A DNA stretch of 64,000 bases from Kallotenue papyrolyticum (GTDB lineage: Bacteria; Chloroflexota; Chloroflexia; Chloroflexales; Kallotenuaceae), in contig NZ_JAGA01000002.1 of the NCBI RefSeq assembly GCF_000526415.1, forward strand, positions 2,100,001 through 2,164,000, read 5' to 3'. The notes beneath the pieces were generated by a model. It was not told the origin of the DNA and made no database searches. It saw nothing but the letters and a program-made list of their open reading frames with translations. The stretch's first letter is position 1. The number at the start of each line of letters is the position of its first letter. Both the position numbers and the translations under genes were made by a program. Of this stretch, positions 43,643-51,711 are shown piece by piece.

Positions 43643-44833
43643 TTAGATGTCGCGGCGTGGTGTGCCGCCAACGTCACGGTCGCGATCGATGTCGAGGTTG
43701 GTCGCGCGCTCGATGCGATCGGTCATGCTTTCGTCGCGCCAGGTGGTGTCGCTGCGGTCGTCGGTGGTGTCGCTGGCGCTGTAGTCGCGCGCGCTGCCGT
43801 AGGCCGTTGCCGGATCGCGCGTGGTATCGCGATCAACCGCCGAAACATCACGATCTTCGTCGCTGGCTTCGGCGCCCGCAGCATCACCGGCCGCGCCGAT
43901 GGCGCCACCCGTCACTGCACCGGCCGCGCCGCCAATCACCGTGCCGACCGGTCCGCCTGCCGAGCCCATGGCCGCGCCGGTAACTGCGCCCGCGACCGCG
44001 CCGCCGGCGGTGCCGACCTTGGAGCTGCGCTCATAGTCGTCGCGGTCGATGGTCGTGTCGGCATCACCCTCGGCGCGCGGCGTGCTCTCGCTGCGCAAGC
44101 CTTCCATCCCCGTCGCGCGCGGGTAGGTCGTTGCGTTCGTATCGGTGGAGGCCGTGCCGCCAACACGCTCGTAGTCGGTCGTGCTGGTGTAGGTTGCGCC
44201 GGTACCCTGCTCATAGTCCGACGTGCCGCGATAGCCGGTGCTGGCCGGGCTGACGCCGATATAGGCGCCGCTCTCGTCGAAGCGCTCCCAACCGCTTTCG
44301 CGATAGGTGCGGCCACGCTCGTCGATATCCACCACGTTGTAGCGATCCATGATCTCGGCGGCGCGATCGGCCTCCTCATCGCTCGCCACCTGCACCATCA
44401 CTAGCGTGCCGCCGCGCCGGATGCTCTCGGCATAGATGTTGGCCTCTTCTTCGGGAATGCCCGCGCCGACCAACGCGCCGACCAACCCGCCGGCGGCTGC
44501 GCCGATGCCCGCGCCTAGCGCAGTCGAGCCCAGCACCGTCGCCAGGCTGCCGGCGGCCACCACCGGCCCGACGCCGGGAATGGTCAGCACGCCCAGCCCA
44601 ACCAGCAGACCGGCTAGGCCGCCCAGGACGGCGCCACCCGTCGCGCCGATGCCGGCGCCCTCTTCGGCTTCGGTACCGCTCTCGGCCGGCGCCGTCGTGA
44701 ATTCATCGTACTCGCGGGTGTTGCCGGCGACCAGGCTGATGTCGTTGGCCGGAAAGCCCGCGTCGCGCAGCGCCCGTACCGCGTCCTCGGCGTCCTGCCG
44801 CGTATCGAAAAGCCCGACAACATTCTTGGCCAT
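43643..44833 (-). CDS. General-stress-protein-17M-like protein with two glycine zippers
   Basis: A 396-residue protein. The N-terminal ~45 residues ('NVVGLFDTRQDAEDAVRAL', 'GFPANDISLVAG') match the YflT/general stress protein 17M domain. A Gly/Ala-rich hydrophobic block (about 65-125) forms the first glycine zipper, followed by 'GGTLVMVQVASDEEADRA', which repeats the stress-domain strand. A Thr/Tyr-rich linker, a second glycine zipper (about 275-325) and a very acidic/Arg tail complete it. The zippers may associate with membranes. GGGAGG precedes the ATG. Stress induction is inferred from the family only. Confidence 0.75.
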   Translation of the reverse strand: MAKNVVGLFDTRQDAEDAVRALRDAGFPANDISLVAGNTREYDEFTTAPAESGTEAEEGAGIGATGGAVLGGLAGLLVGLGVLTIPGVGPVVAAGSLATVLGSTALGAGIGAAAGGLVGALVGAGIPEEEANIYAESIRRGGTLVMVQVASDEEADRAAEIMDRYNVVDIDERGRTYRESGWERFDESGAYIGVSPASTGYRGTSDYEQGTGATYTSTTDYERVGGTASTDTNATTYPRATGMEGLRSESTPRAEGDADTTIDRDDYERSSKVGTAGGAVAGAVTGAAMGSAGGPVGTVIGGAAGAVTGGAIGAAGDAAGAEASDEDRDVSAVDRDTTRDPATAYGSARDYSASDTTDDRSDTTWRDESMTDRIERATNLDIDRDRDVGGTPRRDI

Positions 44834-44947
44834 AGCGCTCCTCCCTTCTCAGATGATGCTTCCACGCGCCACTGCGTTGGAAGCGCACATGCCAAGAGCT
44901 ATGGCAAGGCGCGTGCCATGGGTATAGAGCGCCAGACCGCTACCAGA

Positions 44948-45472
44948 TTACACCAGCCCAGGCGTCTGATCGGCCCAGTCGTGATCGAGCCCGAGCGCGC
45001 GGGCGATCTGGTCCAGTGCGCTGCGCTCGGCACGGCTGATTGCCTGCCCGCCGAGGCCGAGCAGGCTGCCCTCGCGCGTTGCTGTGGCAACCTGCCGCGC
45101 CAAGTACAGCACGAAACGCCGATAATCTTCAACGTCCTGCGCACTGCCGCGTTGCTCAACTACCGCCAGCGCCCGTTGGCACAGATCGATGGCTTCGTCG
45201 AGCACGTTGCTGAAGCTGGAGGGTGGCTCCGCTAGCGCGGCTTGAGCGGCTTCCTGCTCCGCGCGGTCTTGGGGATCAAGCTCGCGCACGATCGCGCCGA
45301 CCAACTGGCTCTCGGCAAAAACGGCATCGGCAGAGCGCCAGGCCAGCAGCAGCGCCTGCTCCTCGCGCCGTCCACCACCCGGCGCTGCGACGGCCACGGC
45401 TGCCGCGGCGGCCAGCGGTGCGGTGCCGAGCAGGAGCCATTCTTGACGATCGAAGGCTGTGGGATCGGTCAT
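44948..45472 (-). CDS. Conserved hypothetical, alpha-helical
   Basis: A 174-residue, mostly helical, Ala/Glu-rich soluble protein. It opens with 'FDRQEWLLLGTAPLAAAAA' and ends 'ERSALDQIARALGLDHDW'. A small Gly-rich loop ('PGGGRREEQ') near residue 32 separates the first two helices. I do not recognise the family with certainty. It is divergent from the UV endonuclease gene, 136 bases away, and upstream of the stress-protein gene on the same strand, but the two are separated by about 115 bases. Confidence 0.6.
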   Translation of the reverse strand: MTDPTAFDRQEWLLLGTAPLAAAAAVAVAAPGGGRREEQALLLAWRSADAVFAESQLVGAIVRELDPQDRAEQEAAQAALAEPPSSFSNVLDEAIDLCQRALAVVEQRGSAQDVEDYRRFVLYLARQVATATREGSLLGLGGQAISRAERSALDQIARALGLDHDWADQTPGLV

Positions 45473-45608
45473 AGATGATCACCTCGCGTGTGCTCAGCTT
45501 GAGCATACCACAATGCCCCCGGACCGGTGGCCAAGCGGCAACGGGCTGTGCGTGGGCGCGCAGCTGTGCTATACTGCATGTACGATCGGCAGACGACACG
45601 GCACGACC

Positions 45609-46595
45609 ATGCGGCTTGGATTCGCGGTGCGCGTGCTGGGCCGGCGTGGCCTGCGCGCCTATGACACACGGCGGCCCGCCAGTGCGCCCCATCTCAGTGT
45701 CAGCCTGACGCACCTGCGCGATGTGATCGCCTACCTGGCGGCGATCGATGTGCGCTTCTACCGCATGGCGTCCGATCTGGTGCCCTACGCGACGCACCCG
45801 GCCTGGCCGCAGCGCCACCACCAGCTCGAGGAATGTGCAGCGGAGCTGGCCGCGGTCGGCGCGCTGGCGCGGCAGCGGGCCTTGCGCCTCACCGTGCACG
45901 CGCCGCTGACGGTGCAGCTTGGTGCGGAGGATCCTGCGCTGGTGCGCCAGAGCTGCGAAACGCTCTGCCTGTTGGCGCAGCTGCTGGCGGCCATGGGCTT
46001 GGACGATGATGCGGTGATCGTGCTGCATGCCGGTGGCTTGAACGCGGCGCAGGGCGGTTGCAATGCAGCCATCGCGCGTTGGGCGCGCCGGGTGGCGCGT
46101 CTACCCGACGCGCTGCGTCGCCGTCTGGCGCTGGAGCACGATACGATCGTCTCGCTGGGGACGGCACTGCGCCTCCACGCACTGACCGGCGTGCCGCTGG
46201 TCTTCGATTATCTCCATTTTCGTCTGCACAATCCGGAGCGCTGGAACCTGGCCGAGGGCCTGGCGGTGGCGCTGGCGACCTGGCCGCCGGCCCGCCAGCC
46301 CAAAGTGCACTTCGCTTCACCGCGTACCGAGCTGCAGGTCGCGCAGCGCGCCGATGCGGACGGTCGCGCTCCGCGCTGGGTGCTGCGCCCGCCACGGCCG
46401 GGGCACCATGCCGATTTCATCAATCCGTGGGAGTTTGCCGCCTTTGTGGAGGCGGCCGCCGGCGCGCGCGACTTCGATGTCATGCTCGAAGCCAAGGCCG
46501 GCGATGTGGCGCTGCTGCGGCTGCGGCAGGACCTGGCGCGCTACGCTCCTGAGGTCGCGGCCCTGGAAACCCGGGGGAGCATGCGGCCATGCTGA
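45609..46595 (+). CDS. uvsE: UV DNA damage endonuclease (UvsE/UvdE family)
   Basis: A 328-residue TIM-barrel protein. It begins 'MRLGFAVRVLGRRGLR', and family blocks include 'FYRMASDLVPYATHP', 'LTVHAPLTVQLG', 'VIVLHAGGLNAAQGG', 'LALEHDTIVSLG', 'VPLVFDYLHFR' and 'DVMLEAKAGDVALL'. These match positions of metal-binding Glu, His and Asp residues. UVDE enzymes nick DNA 5' to UV photoproducts, starting an alternative repair pathway. The start is chosen at this ATG because upstream residues precede the first barrel strand. It is translationally coupled to the next gene. Confidence 0.85.
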   Translation: MRLGFAVRVLGRRGLRAYDTRRPASAPHLSVSLTHLRDVIAYLAAIDVRFYRMASDLVPYATHPAWPQRHHQLEECAAELAAVGALARQRALRLTVHAPLTVQLGAEDPALVRQSCETLCLLAQLLAAMGLDDDAVIVLHAGGLNAAQGGCNAAIARWARRVARLPDALRRRLALEHDTIVSLGTALRLHALTGVPLVFDYLHFRLHNPERWNLAEGLAVALATWPPARQPKVHFASPRTELQVAQRADADGRAPRWVLRPPRPGHHADFINPWEFAAFVEAAAGARDFDVMLEAKAGDVALLRLRQDLARYAPEVAALETRGSMRPC

Positions 46596-47128
46596 GCGGT
46601 AGCCATCAACGTGTGCTCAGGGAGCGCCCGCTGCCGAGCGCTACGCCGGCGCTGGTGGCGGTTGTCACCAACCGGCGCGACTGGCAGCGCCTCCACAGCG
46701 AGGGTTGGTACCGCATTCCGGAGCAGCGCGCGCCCCAGCCGCTGGCCGCCGAGTACCTGGCCTTTTACTGTACGCGGGCCATCCCCGCAGAGGCCTGGCG
46801 CGTTGCCTGGTATGCGCCCGTGGTGCGCTATCGGCTGCTGCGTCGTCGCGAGTTGCTGCCCGCCGAGGCCGACCATCCGCGCGCCGAGGAACGCTACTAC
46901 CGCATCGATCTAGGCCCGCTCCGCCGCTTGCCGCGCCCGATTCCCAGCCGCCGTCTGCGGCGCATTACCTTCATCCCCACGACGCTGGAGCAACTGCTGT
47001 GCGCCGAGGAGCTCACTGCGCTCTGGCATGCCGATGATCTGAGTCCGATCCTCTGGACCGATTTTCGCGACGCCGCGCTCAAGGGAACGCGCCGCCTGCG
47101 CCTGGAGGAGCTTCCCGCCTGCGACTGA
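46589..47128 (+). CDS. Conserved hypothetical coupled to the UV endonuclease
   Basis: A 179-residue basic protein whose ATG overlaps the uvsE stop by 7 bases. Conserved-looking blocks are 'AVVTNRRDWQRLHSEGWYRI', 'LAFYCTRAIPAEAWRVAWYA', 'DHPRAEERYYRIDLGPLRRL' and 'RRITFIPTTLEQLLCAEEL'. I recall similar proteins only as uncharacterised. The Trp, Tyr and Arg richness and the coupling suggest a role in DNA damage handling, but no catalytic motif is obvious. A weak hairpin lies about 35 bases after the stop. Confidence 0.75.
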   Translation: MLSGSHQRVLRERPLPSATPALVAVVTNRRDWQRLHSEGWYRIPEQRAPQPLAAEYLAFYCTRAIPAEAWRVAWYAPVVRYRLLRRRELLPAEADHPRAEERYYRIDLGPLRRLPRPIPSRRLRRITFIPTTLEQLLCAEELTALWHADDLSPILWTDFRDAALKGTRRLRLEELPACD

Positions 47129-47468
47129 GCTGGCGTAGGGGAGCGCTCTCGGCCAGACAAACGTCCATCCCCTGGCGGAGATGGACGCCGGGCTTCGCAG
47201 GAATGACCCTTCCCCTCTCAGCGCGAAGCCAAATCCTTCTCCTTGCAAAGAGAATGCCAGAAGCTTGCCCCAGTCGGCACCGGCGCGGGCAGCGTGAAAG
47301 CGGTTGCAGGACGGCTAGCTCCCCTGCCCTAGGGTGATACGAGCAAGAGTACGCTGGGTATATGGCCGCGAAGTACCGGTTTAAGAGTCATAAAAGCGCT
47401 TTGAATGGTGTATCATCGTTATTGGAATCTGACCGTCATCCTTTGATTGCGCGGTGTTGGATAGAAAT
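47129..47468. other. Intergenic region without a gene
   Basis: About 340 bases. A small inverted repeat (CGTCCATC / GATGGACG, 47162-47187, 10-base loop) may end the upstream transcript. The last ~100 bases are unusually A+T-rich for this window and lead into the promoter of the diguanylate cyclase gene. Nothing else is recognisable. Confidence 0.5.
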
Positions 47469-47514
47469 TTGTCTTAAATAGAAGCACAAATATTTAGTAA
47501 AGACATTAAATGTC
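47469..47514 (+). promoter_or_regulatory. Predicted promoter and palindrome before the diguanylate cyclase
   Basis: TTGTCT (47469-47474) and TATTTA (47491-47496) with a 16-base spacer. The palindrome GACAT-taa-ATGTC (47502-47514) sits at the predicted transcription start, a candidate operator. Confidence 0.4.
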
Positions 47515-47535
47515 CATCAAAGATTGGAGTCGAGC

Positions 47536-50163
47536 ATGGCCAGTCTGACCATTGGCGTCTTGGCCCCCTTGAGCGGGGGATTTTACTGCGGCACGCTGCT
47601 CTTGGGTATTGCCGAGGCGGTCCAGGCGGCTGGTGGTCAGGTCCTGGCCATTCAGACAGTGGATGCCGGTCAGGCGCATCCCGACTACATGGCGCCGCCG
47701 CGCCTCCAAATCCCGCTGGCCTGGGAGCGGGTGGCCGGCTGGATCGTCATCGTCAGCGCGCTCGAGCTGGCCGATCTGCGGCGTCTCAAAGCCACGGGCA
47801 AGCCGCTGGTGTTGATCAGCGAGCAGGTGCCCGAGCTAGCGTGCCCGGCGGTGCTGCCCGACAACCGTTCAGGCGTGCGCGAGGCGGTCACGCACCTGGT
47901 GGAGCACGGCCATCGGCGCATCGCCTTTGCTGGCAGCCTGGGCCAGCACGACATTCGTGAGCGCTACGCGGCCTACTGCGAGGCGCTCACCGCCCACGGT
48001 CTGCGCGTCGATCCCCGTTTGATCTACGTGGTGGACGACAATGTCGAAAGTGGCGGCATCGCCGCCGCGCAGCGTATGCTGGCCGATGGGTTGCCGTCCA
48101 CCGCCGTGATCGCGGGCACGGACTACAACGCGATCGGCATCATGCAGACCCTCAGCGCTGCCGGCTATGCCCTACCACGCGACCAGGCGATCATCGGCTT
48201 CGATGATATCGCCCAGGCGGCCTATCTCAGCCCGGCGCTCTCCAGCGTGCGCCAGCGCTTCGATCTGCTCGGCCAGCGTGCCGCCGAGTGTCTGCTGACC
48301 ATGCTCACCGGCGCGGCACTGCCGCCCGAGCCGATCTACGTGCCGACCACCTTTGTGGCGCGCGAGTCGTGTGGTTGTTACCTGCAGCCACCGGCGGCGC
48401 CCGATGCGCGTCCACCAACGCCGGCTGAACTTCCGCAGCGTGTGGTGGAGCTGTTCGGCGCGCACGCAGCCGGTGATGCCCACCTAAGCGCGCTGGTGGA
48501 ACAGGTGGCGCAGGTGGTGACAGCCGCTGCCGAGGGTTGCCTGCCCGGCGATGACCAGCTGCAGCGCCTGGGCACGCAGTTGGTGGCCGTCGCGCCGCAC
48601 ATGGGCATCGCCGAAGATCTGTTCTGGCTGCTGCGCGATGTCTGCGCCGGCTGGCAGCATGCCACCGCGCGTTTCCGCGAGGCGTTCCTGTTTCGCATGG
48701 CCTTTGGTCTGGTGCGTGGCTTTGTGCAGCGCCAGTTCGCCGATCTCAACTACTTTCAGGCGCTGTTGCAGAGCCAGTATCAGATCAGCATGGACCTGAT
48801 TCAGCCGCATCGTTCCCAGGCCGAGCTGCTCGGCTGGCTGCGCTGGACGTGCGCACGGGCGGGCCTGCTGGCCTTGTGGCAGGATGCCGAGCCTGAGCGC
48901 AGCTTACGGGTGGCCGCCACCTATGGCCTCGATCAGACGGTGGCGTTGGACGCGCGCTATCAACCGGCACAGTTTCCGCCGGCGCACCTCAGCGCGCTGG
49001 CGGCCGCCGGCGAGGCGACGCTGCTGATTCCGGTCAAAGTGCAGACCAGCGACTGGGGCTGGCTGGCGGTGGTCGCGCCGATCGAGAACCGGTTTGCTAC
49101 CGGTCGCGAGACCTTCAACCAGTGGGCAGCCCTGCTGAGCCTGGTGCTCGATCACCAGGCGATGATCAACGCGCTGCGCAGTCAGCAGGAGCAGCTTGCC
49201 CAGGCCTACCGTCGCGAACATGAACTGGCCGAAACGTTGCGCATCAGCGAGGAGCGCTATGCGCTGGCGGCGCGCGCGGCCAACGATGGCCTGTGGGATT
49301 GGGACCTGCTCAACGATATGATTTACTATTCGAGCCGCTGCGCAGCGCTGCTGGGCTACCCCGAAGCCGAGGTGGCGGCGTCGCCGGAGCTGTGGTTGTC
49401 GCGCGTCGACCCCGACGACCGTCCACGCCTGGAGGCGGCGCTGGCCGACCATTGCGCCGGGCGGACGCCGACGCTGGAGTGCGAGCATCGCCTGGTGCTG
49501 GACGACGGGCGGCAGCGTTGGGTCTTGTGTCGCGGCCTAGCGGTGCGCCAGGGCGAGCGCTGTGTGCGGCTCGTCGGCTCGCTGACCGACATCACCGAAC
49601 GCAAACGTTTGGAGGAACAGTTGCGCCGCGATGCGCTCTATGATGCGTTGACCGGTCTGCCAAACCGGCGGCTGTTTATCGAGCGCCTGCAGTATCTGAT
49701 CGACTACCGCAGGCACCATCCTGACTGTCTGTTCGCGGTACTGTTCCTCGATCTCGACGGCTTCAAGGCGATCAACGACCAGTTCGGCCACCTTTTCGGC
49801 GATCGCCTGCTGGTTGCCGTTGCCGATCGTTTGAAGCAGAGTCTGCGCGCCAGTGACACAGCGGCGCGCTTCGGCGGCGATGAGTTCGCTGCGCTGTTGA
49901 CCGATCTGCGCCATATCGAGGATGTGCCGCGCATCGCCGAGCGCGTTTTGCACGATATCTCGCAGCCCTTCACGCTGCTGGGGCAGGTGCTGACGGTGAC
50001 TGCCAGCCTGGGCGTGGCGTGTGCGACGGAGCGCTACACGTCGGCCGAGGCGATGCTGGCCGATGCCGATGCCGCCATGTATCGCGCCAAAGCGGCCGGC
50101 AAGGCCAGAGTGGTGCTGCTGGACGATCTGCTCGAGAATGCTCCCGACACCGTCTCGTTCTGA
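47536..50163 (+). CDS. Diguanylate cyclase with LacI-type ligand-binding, GAF and PAS domains
   Basis: An 875-residue signalling protein. Residues 1-285 form a LacI/GalR-type periplasmic-binding-like domain without its helix-turn-helix ('TIGVLAPLSGGFYCGTLLLG', 'GIMQTLSAAGYALPRDQAII'). A helical region follows, then a GAF-like domain (about 420-545). A PAS/PAC pair (about 565-690) has 'ERYALAARAANDGLWDWD'. The C-terminal cyclase (about 700-865) contains 'GGDEF' preceded at 5 residues by an RxxD I-site ('RASD'), so product inhibition is likely. No signal peptide is seen, so ligand sensing would be cytoplasmic. TTGGAG precedes the ATG. Confidence 0.88.
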   Translation: MASLTIGVLAPLSGGFYCGTLLLGIAEAVQAAGGQVLAIQTVDAGQAHPDYMAPPRLQIPLAWERVAGWIVIVSALELADLRRLKATGKPLVLISEQVPELACPAVLPDNRSGVREAVTHLVEHGHRRIAFAGSLGQHDIRERYAAYCEALTAHGLRVDPRLIYVVDDNVESGGIAAAQRMLADGLPSTAVIAGTDYNAIGIMQTLSAAGYALPRDQAIIGFDDIAQAAYLSPALSSVRQRFDLLGQRAAECLLTMLTGAALPPEPIYVPTTFVARESCGCYLQPPAAPDARPPTPAELPQRVVELFGAHAAGDAHLSALVEQVAQVVTAAAEGCLPGDDQLQRLGTQLVAVAPHMGIAEDLFWLLRDVCAGWQHATARFREAFLFRMAFGLVRGFVQRQFADLNYFQALLQSQYQISMDLIQPHRSQAELLGWLRWTCARAGLLALWQDAEPERSLRVAATYGLDQTVALDARYQPAQFPPAHLSALAAAGEATLLIPVKVQTSDWGWLAVVAPIENRFATGRETFNQWAALLSLVLDHQAMINALRSQQEQLAQAYRREHELAETLRISEERYALAARAANDGLWDWDLLNDMIYYSSRCAALLGYPEAEVAASPELWLSRVDPDDRPRLEAALADHCAGRTPTLECEHRLVLDDGRQRWVLCRGLAVRQGERCVRLVGSLTDITERKRLEEQLRRDALYDALTGLPNRRLFIERLQYLIDYRRHHPDCLFAVLFLDLDGFKAINDQFGHLFGDRLLVAVADRLKQSLRASDTAARFGGDEFAALLTDLRHIEDVPRIAERVLHDISQPFTLLGQVLTVTASLGVACATERYTSAEAMLADADAAMYRAKAAGKARVVLLDDLLENAPDTVSF

Positions 50164-50239
50164 AGCGCGGGACGCGCCGCCGGTCGCTGAAGCGCGCCGG
50201 TGACGCGTCCTGTCGAGCGCGCTGCTCGCGCGCCGCGGG

Positions 50240-50557
50240 CTAGAAGTAGCCCAGCTCTTCCTTGGCCTCGTCGCTCATCATCGAGGGGTTCCAGAAGGGC
50301 GTCCAGACCAGGTTGATCACCACATCTTCCAGTTGGGGGTGCACGTCGCGCAGCGCCATAACCTCTTTCTGGGCGTTCTCGATGATCATCGGGCCGGCCG
50401 GGCAGGCAGGCGTAGTCAGGGTCATGTCGATCGTGACCTGCTTACCCTCGTCATCAATGGCGATGTTATAGATCAGGCCCAGATCGACGACGTTGAGCCC
50501 GATTTCGGGATCGTAGACGTTTTTCAACGCCGCGCGGACCATCTCTTCGTTCAACAT
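50240..50557 (-). CDS. SufT/MIP18-family Fe-S maturation protein (DUF59)
   Basis: A 105-residue DUF59 protein. 'VYDPEIGLNVVDLGLIYNI' is the family signature, 'TTPACPAGPMIIENAQKEV' carries the conserved Cys and 'VVINLVWTPFWNPSMMS' is a typical C-terminus. SufT/PaaD-like proteins help mature Fe-S targets. AAGGAG precedes the ATG. It is the distal member of the minus-strand group SufE, MoaD-like, SufT-like. Confidence 0.92.
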   Translation of the reverse strand: MLNEEMVRAALKNVYDPEIGLNVVDLGLIYNIAIDDEGKQVTIDMTLTTPACPAGPMIIENAQKEVMALRDVHPQLEDVVINLVWTPFWNPSMMSDEAKEELGYF

Positions 50558-50602
50558 GGTTCGCTCCTTTTGCGCTTACCGGCATTGTACCAGCCGGGCC
50601 GG

Positions 50603-50878
50603 CTAGAGATCGCCCTCGGGCACGATGATCGTCAAGCGGTCCCCGTCGCGCAGGGGTGTGTCGAGACCTTGCAGGCGGCGCAGATCGCTGCCGTTGCGGT
50701 AGATCGCCGCGCCATGCGGCAGGCGCGCCAGATCATCCGGCAGCCGTTCACGCAGGGCTGGATAGCGCTGAAAGAGCTGCTGGAGCGCCTCGCCGGCGGT
50801 CTGCGCCTCGACCCAAACGCGCTCGTTGCAGCCGGCGTAGGGTCGCAAGGCGTTTGGGAAAATGATCGTGATCGCCAT
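50603..50878 (-). CDS. MoaD/ThiS-like beta-grasp protein lacking the C-terminal Gly-Gly
   Basis: A 91-residue protein with the beta-grasp pattern 'AITIIFPNALRPYAGC', 'AGEALQQLFQRYPALRERL' and 'TPLRDGDRLTIIV'. MoaD and ThiS end in Gly-Gly, which is adenylated and thiocarboxylated. This protein ends 'VPEGDL' with no diglycine, so ordinary sulphur-carrier chemistry is not possible unless the C-terminus is processed. It lies between SufE and the SufT-like gene, so a sulphur or Fe-S link is suggested by context. An ATG 6 bases earlier is an equally possible start. Confidence 0.75.
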   Translation of the reverse strand: MAITIIFPNALRPYAGCNERVWVEAQTAGEALQQLFQRYPALRERLPDDLARLPHGAAIYRNGSDLRRLQGLDTPLRDGDRLTIIVPEGDL

Positions 50879-50931
50879 AGGCATGCTCGTCGGTTGTGAT
50901 CTGTCGGTAGTTGCCCGCAGCGCCGGTCGCG

Positions 50932-51390
50932 TCAGGCGGCACCATTGGCCTGCTCCATGGCGCGGGCCGCCAAGCGCTTCATATGCGCCAGAATCGCGTA
51001 GATGCCGTTGAGGCGTCGTGGCGAGAGCACGCCCTCCAGCTCCATGGCGCTGTGAAAGTCTGCCGGCACGCGCAGCACCTCCTCCGGTGTCGCGTCGTTC
51101 AGCCCTTCGGCCAGCAGGGCCGCGTAGCCGCGTACCGTCGGCGACTCGGGCGGAATGTCGAAGTAGAACTGCATGCGCCCGTCGCGCTGCTCGGCGTGGA
51201 CAAAGACGGGCGTCATGCACTCGTGCACCTGCTCCATCTGCTCGTGCCGCTCCTGCAGCCACGCCGGCAGCGGCGGCATGCGCCGTGAATACTCCAGCAG
51301 CAGTTCAAGCTTTTCCGACCCCTCGGCGTAGCGGAAATCGTCGACGATCGCCTGCAACTTAGGCGGCAGCGCCGCTGATGCATCACTCAT
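50932..51390 (-). CDS. sufE: SufE-family sulphur acceptor
   Basis: A 152-residue SufE-fold protein. The acceptor Cys58 lies in 'QVHECMTPVFV', and 'FYFDIPPESPTVRGYAALL' is the conserved following block. SufE accepts persulphide from SufS and passes it to SufB. The main suf operon upstream also encodes SufU, another SufS partner, so both acceptor types occur in one locus. GGAGG precedes the ATG. A minus-strand TGCTACAAT at about 51449-51457 could be an extended -10 promoter. Confidence 0.9.
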   Translation of the reverse strand: MSDASAALPPKLQAIVDDFRYAEGSEKLELLLEYSRRMPPLPAWLQERHEQMEQVHECMTPVFVHAEQRDGRMQFYFDIPPESPTVRGYAALLAEGLNDATPEEVLRVPADFHSAMELEGVLSPRRLNGIYAILAHMKRLAARAMEQANGAA

Positions 51391-51564
51391 CTGTAGGCCT
51401 CCTGGCGGCTGCCATAAAACGTCTATGTGTGCCTGTGTACCTGCGCTATTGTAGCAAATCGCTTCTTGTAGAGCGAGAGGGATTGACAGATTGATAACAG
51501 TTGAGGAAGCTGGTGATAGGGCGTCATGACCACCTGATGACTGGACATCCGTATAGGACCGCCT

Positions 51565-51711
51565 ATGCAAGAGCTGGCAAAGCAGCGCCAGGATCGTTCA
51601 CAGCGTGATCTGCAAGGCCCGCTCCCGCTGTACTACCAGATCAAGCAATTGCTCAAGCAAAGCGCGGTCGTTCCCGGCGGCGCGTCGTCATCTGACGTCA
51701 CATTTGGATGA
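51565..51711 (+). pseudogene. Truncated GntR-family regulator (N-terminal remnant)
   Basis: A 48-codon frame opens with 'MQELAKQRQDRSQ' and contains 'GPLPLYYQIKQLLKQ', the start of the GntR winged-helix domain ('LYYQIKxxL'). The helix-turn-helix itself and the whole effector domain are missing: after 'LLKQ' the sequence leaves the family ('SAVVPGGASSS') and stops. The break marks the left edge of the toxin-immunity segment. With a NanE tail at the right edge, this may once have been the regulator of an amino-sugar operon. It is too short to be functional. Confidence 0.7.
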
